A DNA stretch of 6,825 nucleotides from Thermoplasmata archaeon (GCA_021788795.1 JAJYKG010000119.1:1-6825); one strand, 5' to 3'; shown: positions 1 through 6,226, counted from the stretch's first letter. Numbers and translations: made by a program. Notes: a model not told the origin generated them from the sequence alone.

Positions 1-1
1 G

Positions 2-343
2 GAGTACCACACCTACGCCGCACCGAGCGGCCCGGGCGGGGGCCTCATGAAGCCCATGGAGGGCCAGGCGCCCGGGATCCTCAACTACCTCCTGTCCCGC
101 GACATCGAGGGCGACGTGAGGAAGATTGAGGAGGCGGGGGGCCGCGTGCTGCAGCCGAAGATGGAGATCCCCGGCGTCGGTTGGTGGGCTGTGTTTCAGG
201 AGCCCACGGGAATCACCCTGGCCCTCTTCGAGCCCCGCATGGCGCCGCGGCCGGCCCGGACGCGCGCGCGGGCCCGCCCCCGGCGCGCCCCGGCGCGGAA
301 GGCGTCCAAGGGTCGGGGGAAGGGCCGGGGCCGGAAGCGCTAG
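2..343 (+). CDS. VOC/glyoxalase-superfamily protein, C-terminal part (5' end outside window)
   Basis: The gene is open from the first complete codon at base 2, so it is truncated by the window edge; 113 residues are visible before the TAG stop. Residues 1-78 look like the second beta-alpha-beta-beta-beta unit of a vicinal-oxygen-chelate protein: a GGGLMKPM strand, then DIEGDVRKIEEAGGRVLQP (helix plus the GG turn typical of the fold), then IPGVGWWAVFQEPTGITLALFEP. Glu77 in LFEP sits where the family's metal-ligand glutamate normally falls. VOC proteins include glyoxalase I, extradiol dioxygenases and antibiotic-binding proteins; nothing visible tells which. Residues 79-113 are an unusual low-complexity tail, 17 of 35 being Arg or Lys, beyond the normal end of the fold. 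The gene faces the STAND regulator across a 133-bp gap. The family call is fairly secure; substrate and start are unknown. Confidence 0.8.
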   Translation, partial: EYHTYAAPSGPGGGLMKPMEGQAPGILNYLLSRDIEGDVRKIEEAGGRVLQPKMEIPGVGWWAVFQEPTGITLALFEPRMAPRPARTRARARPRRAPARKASKGRGKGRGRKR

Positions 344-476
344 GCCCCTCATTTCCGAAAGAAAAGAGAACAAACAGCGTAAGGCTCAAATGCCCACCCC
401 TGCGGATGCGGCCGCGGAGGTGGGTATCCGTGTACATCCCGATTGGAAGCACGTGCGCGCCGACGAAGCCCCCGAA
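344..476. other. Intergenic region between convergent genes
   Basis: This 133-bp gap separates the stops of the VOC gene and the STAND regulator. It holds an A-rich run on the plus strand (T-rich on the minus strand, listed separately) and a weak 5-bp inverted repeat, CGGAT at 403-407 and ATCCG at 426-430, around a GCGGCCGC core. I see no convincing gene or RNA in it. Confidence 0.5.
357..376 (-). terminator. Candidate T-rich archaeal terminator for the STAND regulator
   Basis: Read on the minus strand this 20-base stretch is 14/20 T, with runs of TTT and TTTT, in an otherwise very GC-rich region. It lies about 100 bp past the stop of the regulator. Archaeal RNA polymerase commonly terminates at oligo-T tracts without a hairpin, so this is a reasonable 3' end for that transcript. 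No comparable tract follows the VOC gene on the plus strand. Confidence 0.4.
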
Positions 477-3134
477 CTAGACTCGGCCGCGAATCTCGAC
501 CGGAGGGCGGAGCGCGCGGAGACGCATCTCGATCTCGGAGACCAAGGTCGCGTTTCCTAGTTTGCGTGCGACCTGTTCCGCTTCCGAGAGGTAGCTCCGT
601 CCCTCCTCCACCGCCCCGTGGTCAAGACAGAACCCGCCGACTTCCTTCAGCGCCCGGCCGAGGTCAGTCGGGCCCCCGAACTCGCGCAACCCTGCCAGCC
701 CCTCCCGCCAGGCCCGGACGGCCCGGTTCCAGTGCCCGAGCCCCATCTCGAGCTGCCCCTCGTAGACTTGGAGGAGGGCCAGAGTATCCCTCTCCTCCAG
801 GATGTCGAAGTAGCCCTGCGCCTCCTTGATGGAGCCTGCGGCGATGTCGTATCGTCCGAGATCGAGGAGCATGGCGGTGCGATTCAGGGTCCCGTAGCCG
901 GTGAGCCGCAGGTTGCCGGTCGCCCTCGCCAGCTCCAGCCCCGTCTCGAAGTGGCCGAGGGCCTCCTTGAGCCGCTTGAGTTCGGCGAGGGCGGTCCCGA
1001 CGACGATGTGGGCGTGGGCCAGCTGGGCGAGGCTCCCCGACCGGCCGGCGATCCGGAGTCCCTCGAACGCGTAGTCTGCGCCGCCCTCCCGGTTGCCGCG
1101 GGAGGTCTCCAGGCTGCTCAGGGCCAGGAGGGCCCTGGACAGGCTCCCCCAGTCGCTCGCATCGGTCGCGAGGTCAATCGCCTCGCTCAGGTGGTTCGAT
1201 GCCTTGTCCAGCTCGCCCAGGGCCTGCTCCACGAGGGCCATCTCGCGGAGCACCTCGGTCATCTCCACGGGCTTCTTCAGATCTACGAGCCGGGCGTGGG
1301 CCTCGACGAGGTAGCCGAGGGCCCGGGGGTAGTGGTTGCGGCAACGCTCGATGAACGCCATCTTCCGCAGGAGGCGGGGGACCCGCTCGGGCCTCCGCGA
1401 CGCCTCCGCGAACTTGCGGGCGTGGCTGAACTGGTGGAGCGCGGGCGCCAGGTGCCCCTGGACCTTCAGGCTGTCCCCGAGGATCTCCGTGAAGATGCAG
1501 TACGTCTCCGGTTCCGACTCGTCGAGGGCGAAGCCCCGGAGCAGGGAGAGGATCTCCTCTGCCGCGACGCAGTCGAGGAGAGGCGCTCCGTCGGAGTCGA
1601 GGAAGGACGCGGCCTCTCGGGCCCTGCCCGCCTTCAGGAGGTGGTAGACGCCCTCCCAGCGCTCCCTCGGCTGGGACGCTCGGAGGAGGGGACGCGCGGC
1701 CAGGGCGTGGAGCTCCTTCCGGCGAGCGTCGTCGATCCGCCCGTCCACGAACTCGCGGACGAGGTCGTGCATCACGTATCCGCCGGCCACGGTGCGCTCG
1801 AGGAGGTTCCGCTCGCAGAGCCAGGTGAGGACCCGCGGCTCCGCCCCCGCCATGGCCTCGAGCACGGGGCGCCGCGCGGCCTTCCGGAGGACCGACGCGG
1901 CCTCGAGCAGGTTCTTCTCCGCGGGGGAAAGGGCGCCCCACACCTCCTCCTCGAGGTAGGTCCGCACCGCGGAGGCGTGCGCGGCCCCGCTCGTCGCGAC
2001 GAGGTGGAGCAGGAGGGGATGGCCGCGGCTCGTGCGCGTGAGGCTCCGGACGAGGCGCTCGTCGGAGCCGAGGCCGCGGTGGCGCAGGAGCGCCCGCGAG
2101 GCCGCGGGATCCAGCCCGTGGATCCGCAGGAGGCGGCTCGAGGGGACCGCGGCCTTGAGGTTCCGGAGCATCGGCGTGAAGGACCGGCTCACGTAGATGC
2201 GCCGAATGGGGGCGCGGCTCAGGGGCTCCCGGGAGAGGTTGCGGATCATGCGCGCGACGTCCCGGGACGCCTGGTCCGCGTTGTCCAGGACGACGACGAG
2301 GGGGAGGCCGGCGAGCTCCCGTTCGAGGAGGCGCAGGACGAACCCGGGGTCCAGGGGGACCCCCTGGGCGAGGTGGGTCGCGAGGCTCGGCCGCCCCTGC
2401 CAGGCCAGGAAGGCCGCGAAGTCCGCGAGCAGCTCGGCCCCGGTGGTCGAGGGATGGATCTCGAAGCCGTAGACCGGCACGCGACGCGGCCGCCCCTGGA
2501 CCCAGGCGGCCACCAGGGCGCTCTTGCCGATCCCCGGGAGGCCCGTGAGGAAGAGGGCCCGCGAGTCCGACCCGTACCAGGCGTCGAGCGCCGCGAACTC
2601 CTCCCGGCGCCCGAAGAAGCGGTCCACCCGCCGCAGCCCCCGCCCCCATACCCGCGACGCCGCGTCCCGGGCGGGCCGCACCTGGTCGCGGGCGATCTCG
2701 AGGTGGCCCTTGCGGACGGAGGAGACGGCGGTCGTCAGGTCGATGCGGTGGGACGCGAGGCTCGGCACGTCGGAAACGCGGACGGCCAGGGGCTCCAGGT
2801 TCGGCGTCCGCACTGTGACCACGCGGGACGCCAGGTTCCTCCGCAGGAGGCCCGCCCTCTGCCAGCCCTCCTCCGTGAGCCGGTAGGCGTACTTGGGCAG
2901 GGGGTGGCTGCTGAGGCGGACCCTCTCCCTCGAGACGAGCCCCTCCCGCTCCATCCGGTCCAGCCACTTCGTCAGCGTGCTCCGGCCCGACTTGACCGCG
3001 GCGGCGACCCCTTCCTGGGTCTGCTCCTCGGGCCGCAGGGACTCCGAGGAGAGATGGATGAGCACGCGGTCGCGGGTATGGAAGAAGCGCTTCCGGATGT
3101 AGTGTCGGACCATGGGACCGTCCTGAGGGGGCAT
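477..3134 (-). CDS. Winged-HTH / STAND ATPase / TPR regulator (885 aa)
   Basis: The likely role is a cytoplasmic ATP-dependent sensor-regulator: a ligand or partner sensed by the TPR arm releases the ATPase to alter DNA binding. Residues about 20-98 form a winged helix-turn-helix, with recognition region VKSGRSTLTKWLDRMEREGLV and wing KYAYRLTEEG. FFGRREEF (173-180) is the GR.E start of a STAND/NB-ARC-type ATPase. Walker A is GLPGIGKS (198-205), Walker B is LVVVLDNAD (279-287), RRIYVSRS (311-318) fits the sensor strand, GHPLLL (371-376) matches the GLPL motif, and VMHDLVREF (454-462) contains the MHD motif of NB-ARC proteins. Residues about 541-860 contain roughly eight 35-40-residue TPR-like helical pairs. 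I chose ATG 3134 because a TATA box centred near 3172 predicts transcription from about 3145; Met8 (3113) is the alternative. All ATPase motifs look intact. The domain order resembles AfsR/SARP-like and related STAND regulators. The target and the signal are unknown; the adjacent divergent gene is the obvious candidate target. Confidence 0.85.
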   Translation of the reverse strand: MPPQDGPMVRHYIRKRFFHTRDRVLIHLSSESLRPEEQTQEGVAAAVKSGRSTLTKWLDRMEREGLVSRERVRLSSHPLPKYAYRLTEEGWQRAGLLRRNLASRVVTVRTPNLEPLAVRVSDVPSLASHRIDLTTAVSSVRKGHLEIARDQVRPARDAASRVWGRGLRRVDRFFGRREEFAALDAWYGSDSRALFLTGLPGIGKSALVAAWVQGRPRRVPVYGFEIHPSTTGAELLADFAAFLAWQGRPSLATHLAQGVPLDPGFVLRLLERELAGLPLVVVLDNADQASRDVARMIRNLSREPLSRAPIRRIYVSRSFTPMLRNLKAAVPSSRLLRIHGLDPAASRALLRHRGLGSDERLVRSLTRTSRGHPLLLHLVATSGAAHASAVRTYLEEEVWGALSPAEKNLLEAASVLRKAARRPVLEAMAGAEPRVLTWLCERNLLERTVAGGYVMHDLVREFVDGRIDDARRKELHALAARPLLRASQPRERWEGVYHLLKAGRAREAASFLDSDGAPLLDCVAAEEILSLLRGFALDESEPETYCIFTEILGDSLKVQGHLAPALHQFSHARKFAEASRRPERVPRLLRKMAFIERCRNHYPRALGYLVEAHARLVDLKKPVEMTEVLREMALVEQALGELDKASNHLSEAIDLATDASDWGSLSRALLALSSLETSRGNREGGADYAFEGLRIAGRSGSLAQLAHAHIVVGTALAELKRLKEALGHFETGLELARATGNLRLTGYGTLNRTAMLLDLGRYDIAAGSIKEAQGYFDILEERDTLALLQVYEGQLEMGLGHWNRAVRAWREGLAGLREFGGPTDLGRALKEVGGFCLDHGAVEEGRSYLSEAEQVARKLGNATLVSEIEMRLRALRPPVEIRGRV

Positions 3135-3168
3135 GGCGTCGGGGAAAAAAGAACATATCCCATAGGTC

Positions 3169-3176
3169 TTTATATA
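3169..3176. promoter_or_regulatory. Shared, nearly symmetric TATA box for divergent genes
   Basis: TTTATATA on plus reads TATATAAA on minus, so the box can be read both ways. Its centre, about 3172, predicts transcription starts near 3199 (plus) and near 3145 (minus). That gives leaders of about 12 and 11 bases to the start codons at 3211 and 3134. It is the only strong AT-rich element in the 76-bp gap between the two genes. A run of six A's (3145-3150) lies at the predicted minus start and may ease melting. On minus the box is preceded by GGGGGG, a purine stretch where a BRE would lie. I see no clear operator repeat, although the winged-helix regulator may bind here. Confidence 0.65.
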
Positions 3177-3210
3177 CCCCCCACGCGGCTGGGGCCCGAC
3201 CGCGAAGCCT

Positions 3211-3597
3211 ATGGCATCCTCCCCTGCCTCGGGCGAGCGGCAGTGGTCCGCCTCCCCGTGGTTCCCCCTCGCCTACGCCGAGGTGGCCCGCAGCCCGGAC
3301 ACCTACGGGGTCGTCATCCTGAGCGACGCCCGCCGCGACCCGATCCTCGTGGGCCACGGCTCCATCCGCGACGAGCTGTGGCGCTTCCACCGGAGCCCGA
3401 GGACCGCGGCCCAGGGCGCCGTGCACTTCCGCTTCATCGCCACGCTCCTCGAGCACGAGGCCGAGCTCCTGGCCGTCATCGTCCGCGAGGAACTCGCGAA
3501 GACGACCGGCCACGAGATCCTCTGGAAGGACTTCCCGCCCTCCCCGGCGCTGACCCTGGTGGGGTCCGGCACGGAGGAGAGGCGCCCCTTCCGCTGA
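3211..3597 (+). CDS. Small GIY-YIG-like protein with degenerate active site (128 aa)
   Basis: I cannot name the exact family. Residues 30-56 run DTYGVVILSD, then RRDPILVGHG, then SIRDEL, which has the spacing of a GIY-YIG domain (GvY-strand, turn, YvG-strand, helix). The two tyrosines of the signature are replaced (Val35 and Leu46 by my alignment), so strand-cleaving activity is doubtful. Residues 73-95 (FRFIATLL, EHEAELLAV, IVREEL) form a strand-plus-helix rich in Glu, like the region carrying the metal-binding Glu in that fold. The C-terminal 25 residues look disordered. The fold is about 90-100 residues, so the length suits a stand-alone domain. ATG 3211 lies about 12 bases after the predicted start from the TATA box at 3169-3176, and no Shine-Dalgarno is visible. 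It is divergent from the STAND regulator and ends 26 bp from the convergent SDR stop. The gene is likely real; the GIY-YIG assignment is tentative, and a binding or structural role is inferred. Confidence 0.75.
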   Translation: MASSPASGERQWSASPWFPLAYAEVARSPDTYGVVILSDARRDPILVGHGSIRDELWRFHRSPRTAAQGAVHFRFIATLLEHEAELLAVIVREELAKTTGHEILWKDFPPSPALTLVGSGTEERRPFR

Positions 3598-3623
3598 CGG
3601 CGCCCGCGACGGGGTGTCTCGTC

Positions 3624-4385
3624 TCAGAACGGGGCTCCGTGGACCGGGATGATCGCGCCCTTCACGAACCGCGCGTCCTCCGTGCACAGCCACGCCACGA
3701 GCTCCGCGACGTCCTGCGGCGTGCCGTGCCCGCGGCCGGTCCAGGTCTTCCCGTGGCGGAGGGCGTCCATCGCCCCCGAGAACGTGAACGGCGGGATGTA
3801 CCCGGGCGCGACGGCGTTGATCGTGACGCCGCGGGGCATCTCGACCTCGGACAGGATGCGCGTGAGCCCGTGCCGCGCGATCTTGCCGACCGTGTAGTCG
3901 TACGGCGGCTCTATGAACTCCTCGGAGCGCTCCATGCCCAGGTTCACGATGCGCCCCCACCGCCGGCGGCGCATGTCCGGCAGCGCGGCCCGGATCGTGC
4001 AGAACATCCCGTCGATCTCCGCGCGCAGCACGTCCCGCCAGAACGCGTCGTCGACCTTCGTGAGGTCCCGCTCGGGGTCCCAGCGACCGCCCGCGTTGTT
4101 GACCAGGATGTCCACGGGACCGAGCTCCTCCCGCGCCCGTTCGAACATCCGCTCGACCTCGCGGCGGTCGTAGGTCCGGGCCCGGACGAGGATCGCCTGC
4201 GCCCCGAGCGATCGGAGCGCGTCCAGGAGCCGCCGGTCCGACGCGGCCGGCGTCCGCCGGTTCGTCCCCGTGTTCAGGACGACGTCCGCGCCGTCGCGGG
4301 CGAGGGTGAGCGCGATGCTGCGGCCCATGCCCTGTCCCGTGCTCCCGGTGACGAGCGCGACGCGGCCCTCCAGAGGCTTCTCCAT
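3624..4385 (-). CDS. Short-chain dehydrogenase/reductase with atypical catalytic tetrad (253 aa)
   Basis: This is a soluble NAD(P)-dependent oxidoreductase of the classical SDR superfamily, at the normal length of about 250 residues. The Rossmann glycine motif is TGSTGQGMG (13-21). NTGTNRR after strand 2 (38-44) carries basic residues that favour NADP(H). NNAG is at 96-99 and the active-site YTVGK at 164-168 (Tyr164, Lys168). Two positions are odd. The catalytic serine, normally 13 residues before the tyrosine, is Met151; the nearest serine, Ser154, is only 10 before. The helix-4 asparagine is replaced by Glu123 (AEIDGMF, where VNxxGxF is usual). The substrate is unknown. ATG 4385 starts just before the first Rossmann strand. 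No separate TATA box is evident directly upstream, so it is probably cotranscribed with the small frame at 4431-4634. The fold is certain; catalytic competence is less so. Confidence 0.9.
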   Translation of the reverse strand: MEKPLEGRVALVTGSTGQGMGRSIALTLARDGADVVLNTGTNRRTPAASDRRLLDALRSLGAQAILVRARTYDRREVERMFERAREELGPVDILVNNAGGRWDPERDLTKVDDAFWRDVLRAEIDGMFCTIRAALPDMRRRRWGRIVNLGMERSEEFIEPPYDYTVGKIARHGLTRILSEVEMPRGVTINAVAPGYIPPFTFSGAMDALRHGKTWTGRGHGTPQDVAELVAWLCTEDARFVKGAIIPVHGAPF

Positions 4386-4405
4386 GGTCCGGGGAATCGT
4401 CTCCT

Positions 4406-4425
4406 CGCGGAAAACGTTTCCCGCG
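4406..4425 (-). promoter_or_regulatory. Imperfect palindrome / RNA hairpin upstream of the SDR
   Basis: This 20-base inverted repeat has halves CGCGGAAAAC and GTTTCCCGCG, pairing at 9 of 10 positions in DNA. It starts 21 bases upstream of the SDR start and lies between that gene and the small upstream frame. In minus-strand RNA the single mismatch becomes a G-U wobble, giving an unbroken stem of about 8 bp with a tight loop. In plus-strand RNA it would be an A-C mismatch. That asymmetry favours an intergenic mRNA hairpin (processing, stability or attenuation), although a dimeric-repressor operator is also possible. Confidence 0.4.
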
Positions 4426-4430
4426 CCGCG

Positions 4431-4634
4431 TCATCCCGGGGAGGGACGGACGCGAGCGCGAGAACGGCGGACCGCCTGCCACGGCGGCGGAAGAGGGGAG
4501 GGGTTCGGCCGGGGCCCGGTCTTTCCGTCCGCGCGGGCTTCCTTCAGGATCAGGAAGACCCGCACGGTCTCGGGGTGGAGGGGGAGGAGTTCCGAGGCCC
4601 CGGTTTCCGTCACCGTGACGAACTGCAACTTCAC
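4431..4634 (-). CDS. Probable small protein (about 67 aa), upstream of the SDR
   Basis: I do not recognise a family. I propose a GTG start at 4634, giving a protein that begins VKLQFVTVTETGASELLP and continues LHPETVRVFLILKEARADG. This N-terminal half of about 38 residues has an alternating beta-strand and helix look, and its codon third positions are nearly all G or C, as in the confirmed genes here. The second half is Pro/Arg-rich and probably disordered. A TATA-like CTTAATAG on the minus strand (4667-4674) predicts transcription from about 4643, roughly nine bases before the GTG. The stop is 45 bp before the SDR start on the same strand, suggesting a two-gene transcript. GC-rich DNA makes spurious open frames common, so confidence is moderate. 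If it is not real, this stretch is simply the long leader of the SDR. Confidence 0.45.
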   Translation of the reverse strand: MKLQFVTVTETGASELLPLHPETVRVFLILKEARADGKTGPRPNPSPLPPPWQAVRRSRARVRPSPG

Positions 4635-4666
4635 GGTCCGCCTCGCCCTTCCCCTGGGGCCTGGCC

Positions 4667-4674
4667 CTATTAAG
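4667..4674 (-). promoter_or_regulatory. TATA-like box for the small-protein/SDR transcript
   Basis: CTTAATAG on minus is one of the few AT-rich islands in the gap between the divergent SDR units. It lies about 36 bp upstream of the proposed GTG at 4634, which predicts a short leader of about nine bases. The same bases read CTATTAAG on plus and could in principle serve a long-leader transcript of the other SDR, but a better-spaced box exists for that gene. Confidence 0.45.
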
Positions 4675-4738
4675 CGGTTCTTGCACGTCCGTCGAACGCG
4701 GCTTGAAGCTGATGCCTTCTCCTGCGGCGCCGGGGAAT

Positions 4739-4747
4739 CCTTATTCC
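4739..4747 (+). promoter_or_regulatory. TATA-like box for the second SDR (leaderless)
   Basis: CCTTATTCC is centred near 4743, about 25 bp before the ATG at 4768, which would place transcription initiation at or next to the start codon. There is no Shine-Dalgarno in the intervening GC-rich stretch, consistent with a leaderless message. The match to a consensus archaeal TATA box is partial. Confidence 0.45.
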
Positions 4748-4767
4748 GCTCCCGCGATACCCGGGCG

Positions 4768-5532
4768 ATGGGTCGTTTCGAGGGTCGGGTCGTCCTCGTC
4801 ACCGGCGGCTCCTCGGGCATCGGCTACGCGACCGCGAACGCGTTCCTCGAGGAGGGCGCGAAGGTCTGCATCACGGGGCGGGACGCGGTCCGGCTCCGGA
4901 GGGCGGAGGCCGAGCTCGCGGGCCGCGGGACCGTGCTCGCCGTCCGCGGAGACGTCTCGAGGGCCGCGGACGCGCGGCGCATGGTCTCCGAGACGGCGCG
5001 GCGCCTCGGCCCGATCGACGTCCTCGTGAACAACGCGGGCATCTACATCAACAAGCCCGTGGAGGCGTTCTCCGAGCGCGAGTACGACGCGATCATGGAC
5101 GTCAACATGAAGGGCGCGTTCCTCTGCACGAAGTACGCGATCGCCGGGATGATCAAGCGGAAGCGCGGCACGATCGTGAACGTCTCCTCGGACAGCGGCC
5201 TGGTGGGGACCGCCGGTTCCTCCATCTACTGCGCCTCGAAGGGGGCCATGGTCCTCTTCACGAAGGCCGTGGCCCTGGACCATGCGAGGGATGGGATCCG
5301 CGTGAACGCGGTCTGCCCGGGCGAGGTGAAGACGCCCATGCTGGAGAAGGACGCCGCGGAGTCGGGCCGCGGCTTCGAGGAGTACTACCAGCGGCTCGTG
5401 GCCCCGATCCCGATGAAGCGCGCCGCGACCGCGGACGAGATCGCGCACGCCATCCTCTTCCTCGCCGGGGACGACTCGTCCTTCATGACCGGCGCGGCGC
5501 TCTCGGTGGACGGCGGATCGACCGCGATGTGA
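4768..5532 (+). CDS. Classical short-chain dehydrogenase/reductase, FabG-like (254 aa)
   Basis: This is a cytoplasmic NADP(H)-type oxidoreductase acting on an unknown carbonyl or alcohol. All family landmarks are present at normal spacing: TGGSSGIG (12-19), ITGRD (35-39, where the Arg favours NADP), a GDV motif (61-63), NNAG (88-91), Asn113 in DVNMKGAF, Ser141 in NVSSDSG, Tyr154 and Lys158 in YCASK, CPGEVKTPM (183-191) and the C-terminal SVDGGSTAM. The tetrad Asn-Ser-Tyr-Lys is therefore complete, unlike the neighbouring divergent SDR. The frame stays open far upstream (to about 4270), but I start at ATG 4768 because the fold begins there and a TATA-like element sits about 25 bp before it. 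It ends 16 bp from the convergent membrane-protein stop. It could be annotated as 3-oxoacyl-ACP reductase, but that specificity cannot be read from sequence. Confidence 0.93.
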   Translation: MGRFEGRVVLVTGGSSGIGYATANAFLEEGAKVCITGRDAVRLRRAEAELAGRGTVLAVRGDVSRAADARRMVSETARRLGPIDVLVNNAGIYINKPVEAFSEREYDAIMDVNMKGAFLCTKYAIAGMIKRKRGTIVNVSSDSGLVGTAGSSIYCASKGAMVLFTKAVALDHARDGIRVNAVCPGEVKTPMLEKDAAESGRGFEEYYQRLVAPIPMKRAATADEIAHAILFLAGDDSSFMTGAALSVDGGSTAM

Positions 5533-5548
5533 GCCCGCGCTCCGGCGC

Positions 5549-6226
5549 TCACCGCGCCCCGCCCGCCTGCACGTTGTCCAGTCGCCAGAGCCCCGCGAGC
5601 AGGAGCAGCGCCCCGACGACCGCGAAGGGGATGCCCAGGTAGGCCAGGTTCGGGAAGTCGTAGGCGAGGAAGATCGTCGAGAAACCTGCGAGGAAGATGC
5701 CGATGTGGATGAGGCGGTCCCGCGTGCCCACGCGGATCACGTCGCTCTCGACCTCCTTCCAGTACCGCACGAGCAGGCTCACGAGGACGACGAAGCAGAT
5801 CGCCGCGATGAAGAAGTCGTACGTCAGCGGCGAGAAGTAGTTCCCGAAGGTCAGGAGGAGCCCGACCTCGTCCCCGATGAACCCCAGGCCGAGCCCGAAC
5901 AGGACGGCGTAGGTCCGGTTCCGCTTCTCGCTGTTGTAGGCGATGCCCAGCCACCCGGAAAGGGTGATGAGCGCCAGCCCGTACCAGAAGTGATGGACAT
6001 GGATCGGCCCGATGAAGACCATGGTGTCCGGGAACACGAGGTGGAAGATGCGGGCGCCGAAGAACCCCGCGGTGAAGGCCAGAGCCGCGAGGAAGGACAG
6101 GCTGTGCTTGTGCGAGGTCCGCGTCGCGGTGGCGGCCACGTTCGTCCGCATGCGAGGGACACGGATAAGGGTGGCGCGGGGCGGAACGTCCGCGCGCCAC
6201 GTCCCGGACGACGAGGGTTCGGCCAT
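5549..6226 (-). CDS. Six-helix membrane protein with HVHH and GDE motifs (225 aa)
   Basis: The function is unknown. From ATG 6226, a basic N-terminal region of about 40 residues precedes six hydrophobic segments at roughly 43-62, 74-97, 106-127, 134-154, 172-190 and 193-215. Two polar clusters lie in or beside helices 2 and 3: GPIHVHHFWYG (His76, His78, His79) and GFIGDEVGLLLTFGNY (Asp119, Glu120). Together they could form a metal or proton-handling site inside the membrane. I recall bacterial and archaeal uncharacterised membrane proteins with a similar HH followed by a DE motif, but cannot name a family. ATG 6226 is chosen because it lies 31 bp after the upstream membrane gene, with GGAG about 10 bases before it. 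Met at 6151 is a possible shorter start, as codons before it are less GC3-biased. The gene is probably the second of an operon with 6258-6599. Confidence 0.82.
   Translation of the reverse strand: MAEPSSSGTWRADVPPRATLIRVPRMRTNVAATATRTSHKHSLSFLAALAFTAGFFGARIFHLVFPDTMVFIGPIHVHHFWYGLALITLSGWLGIAYNSEKRNRTYAVLFGLGLGFIGDEVGLLLTFGNYFSPLTYDFFIAAICFVVLVSLLVRYWKEVESDVIRVGTRDRLIHIGIFLAGFSTIFLAYDFPNLAYLGIPFAVVGALLLLAGLWRLDNVQAGGAR

Noticed and set aside
390..560. A 56-residue plus-strand frame starting MPTPADAAAEVG, overlapping the end of the STAND regulator
   Set aside because: There is no TATA-like element upstream, it overlaps the regulator's 3' end antisense, and no recognisable motif is present.
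618..4673. A 1351-codon open frame on the plus strand crossing four genes, and a 1170-codon frame on minus (1174-4686) crossing several
   Set aside because: Both run antisense or out of frame through genes with clear domain motifs. Their products are low-complexity Arg/Pro/Gly/Glu-rich. High GC3 removes stop codons from shadow frames, which explains their length.
4270..4767. N-terminal extension of the second SDR by 166 codons
   Set aside because: It overlaps the first SDR and the candidate small gene. It is Arg-rich without fold, and the Rossmann fold begins a few residues after ATG 4768, which has its own promoter spacing.
6163..6170. CCTTATCC on the minus strand as a promoter for a shorter membrane protein starting at 6151
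   Set aside because: The box is only about 16 bp from that ATG, so initiation would fall inside the coding sequence.
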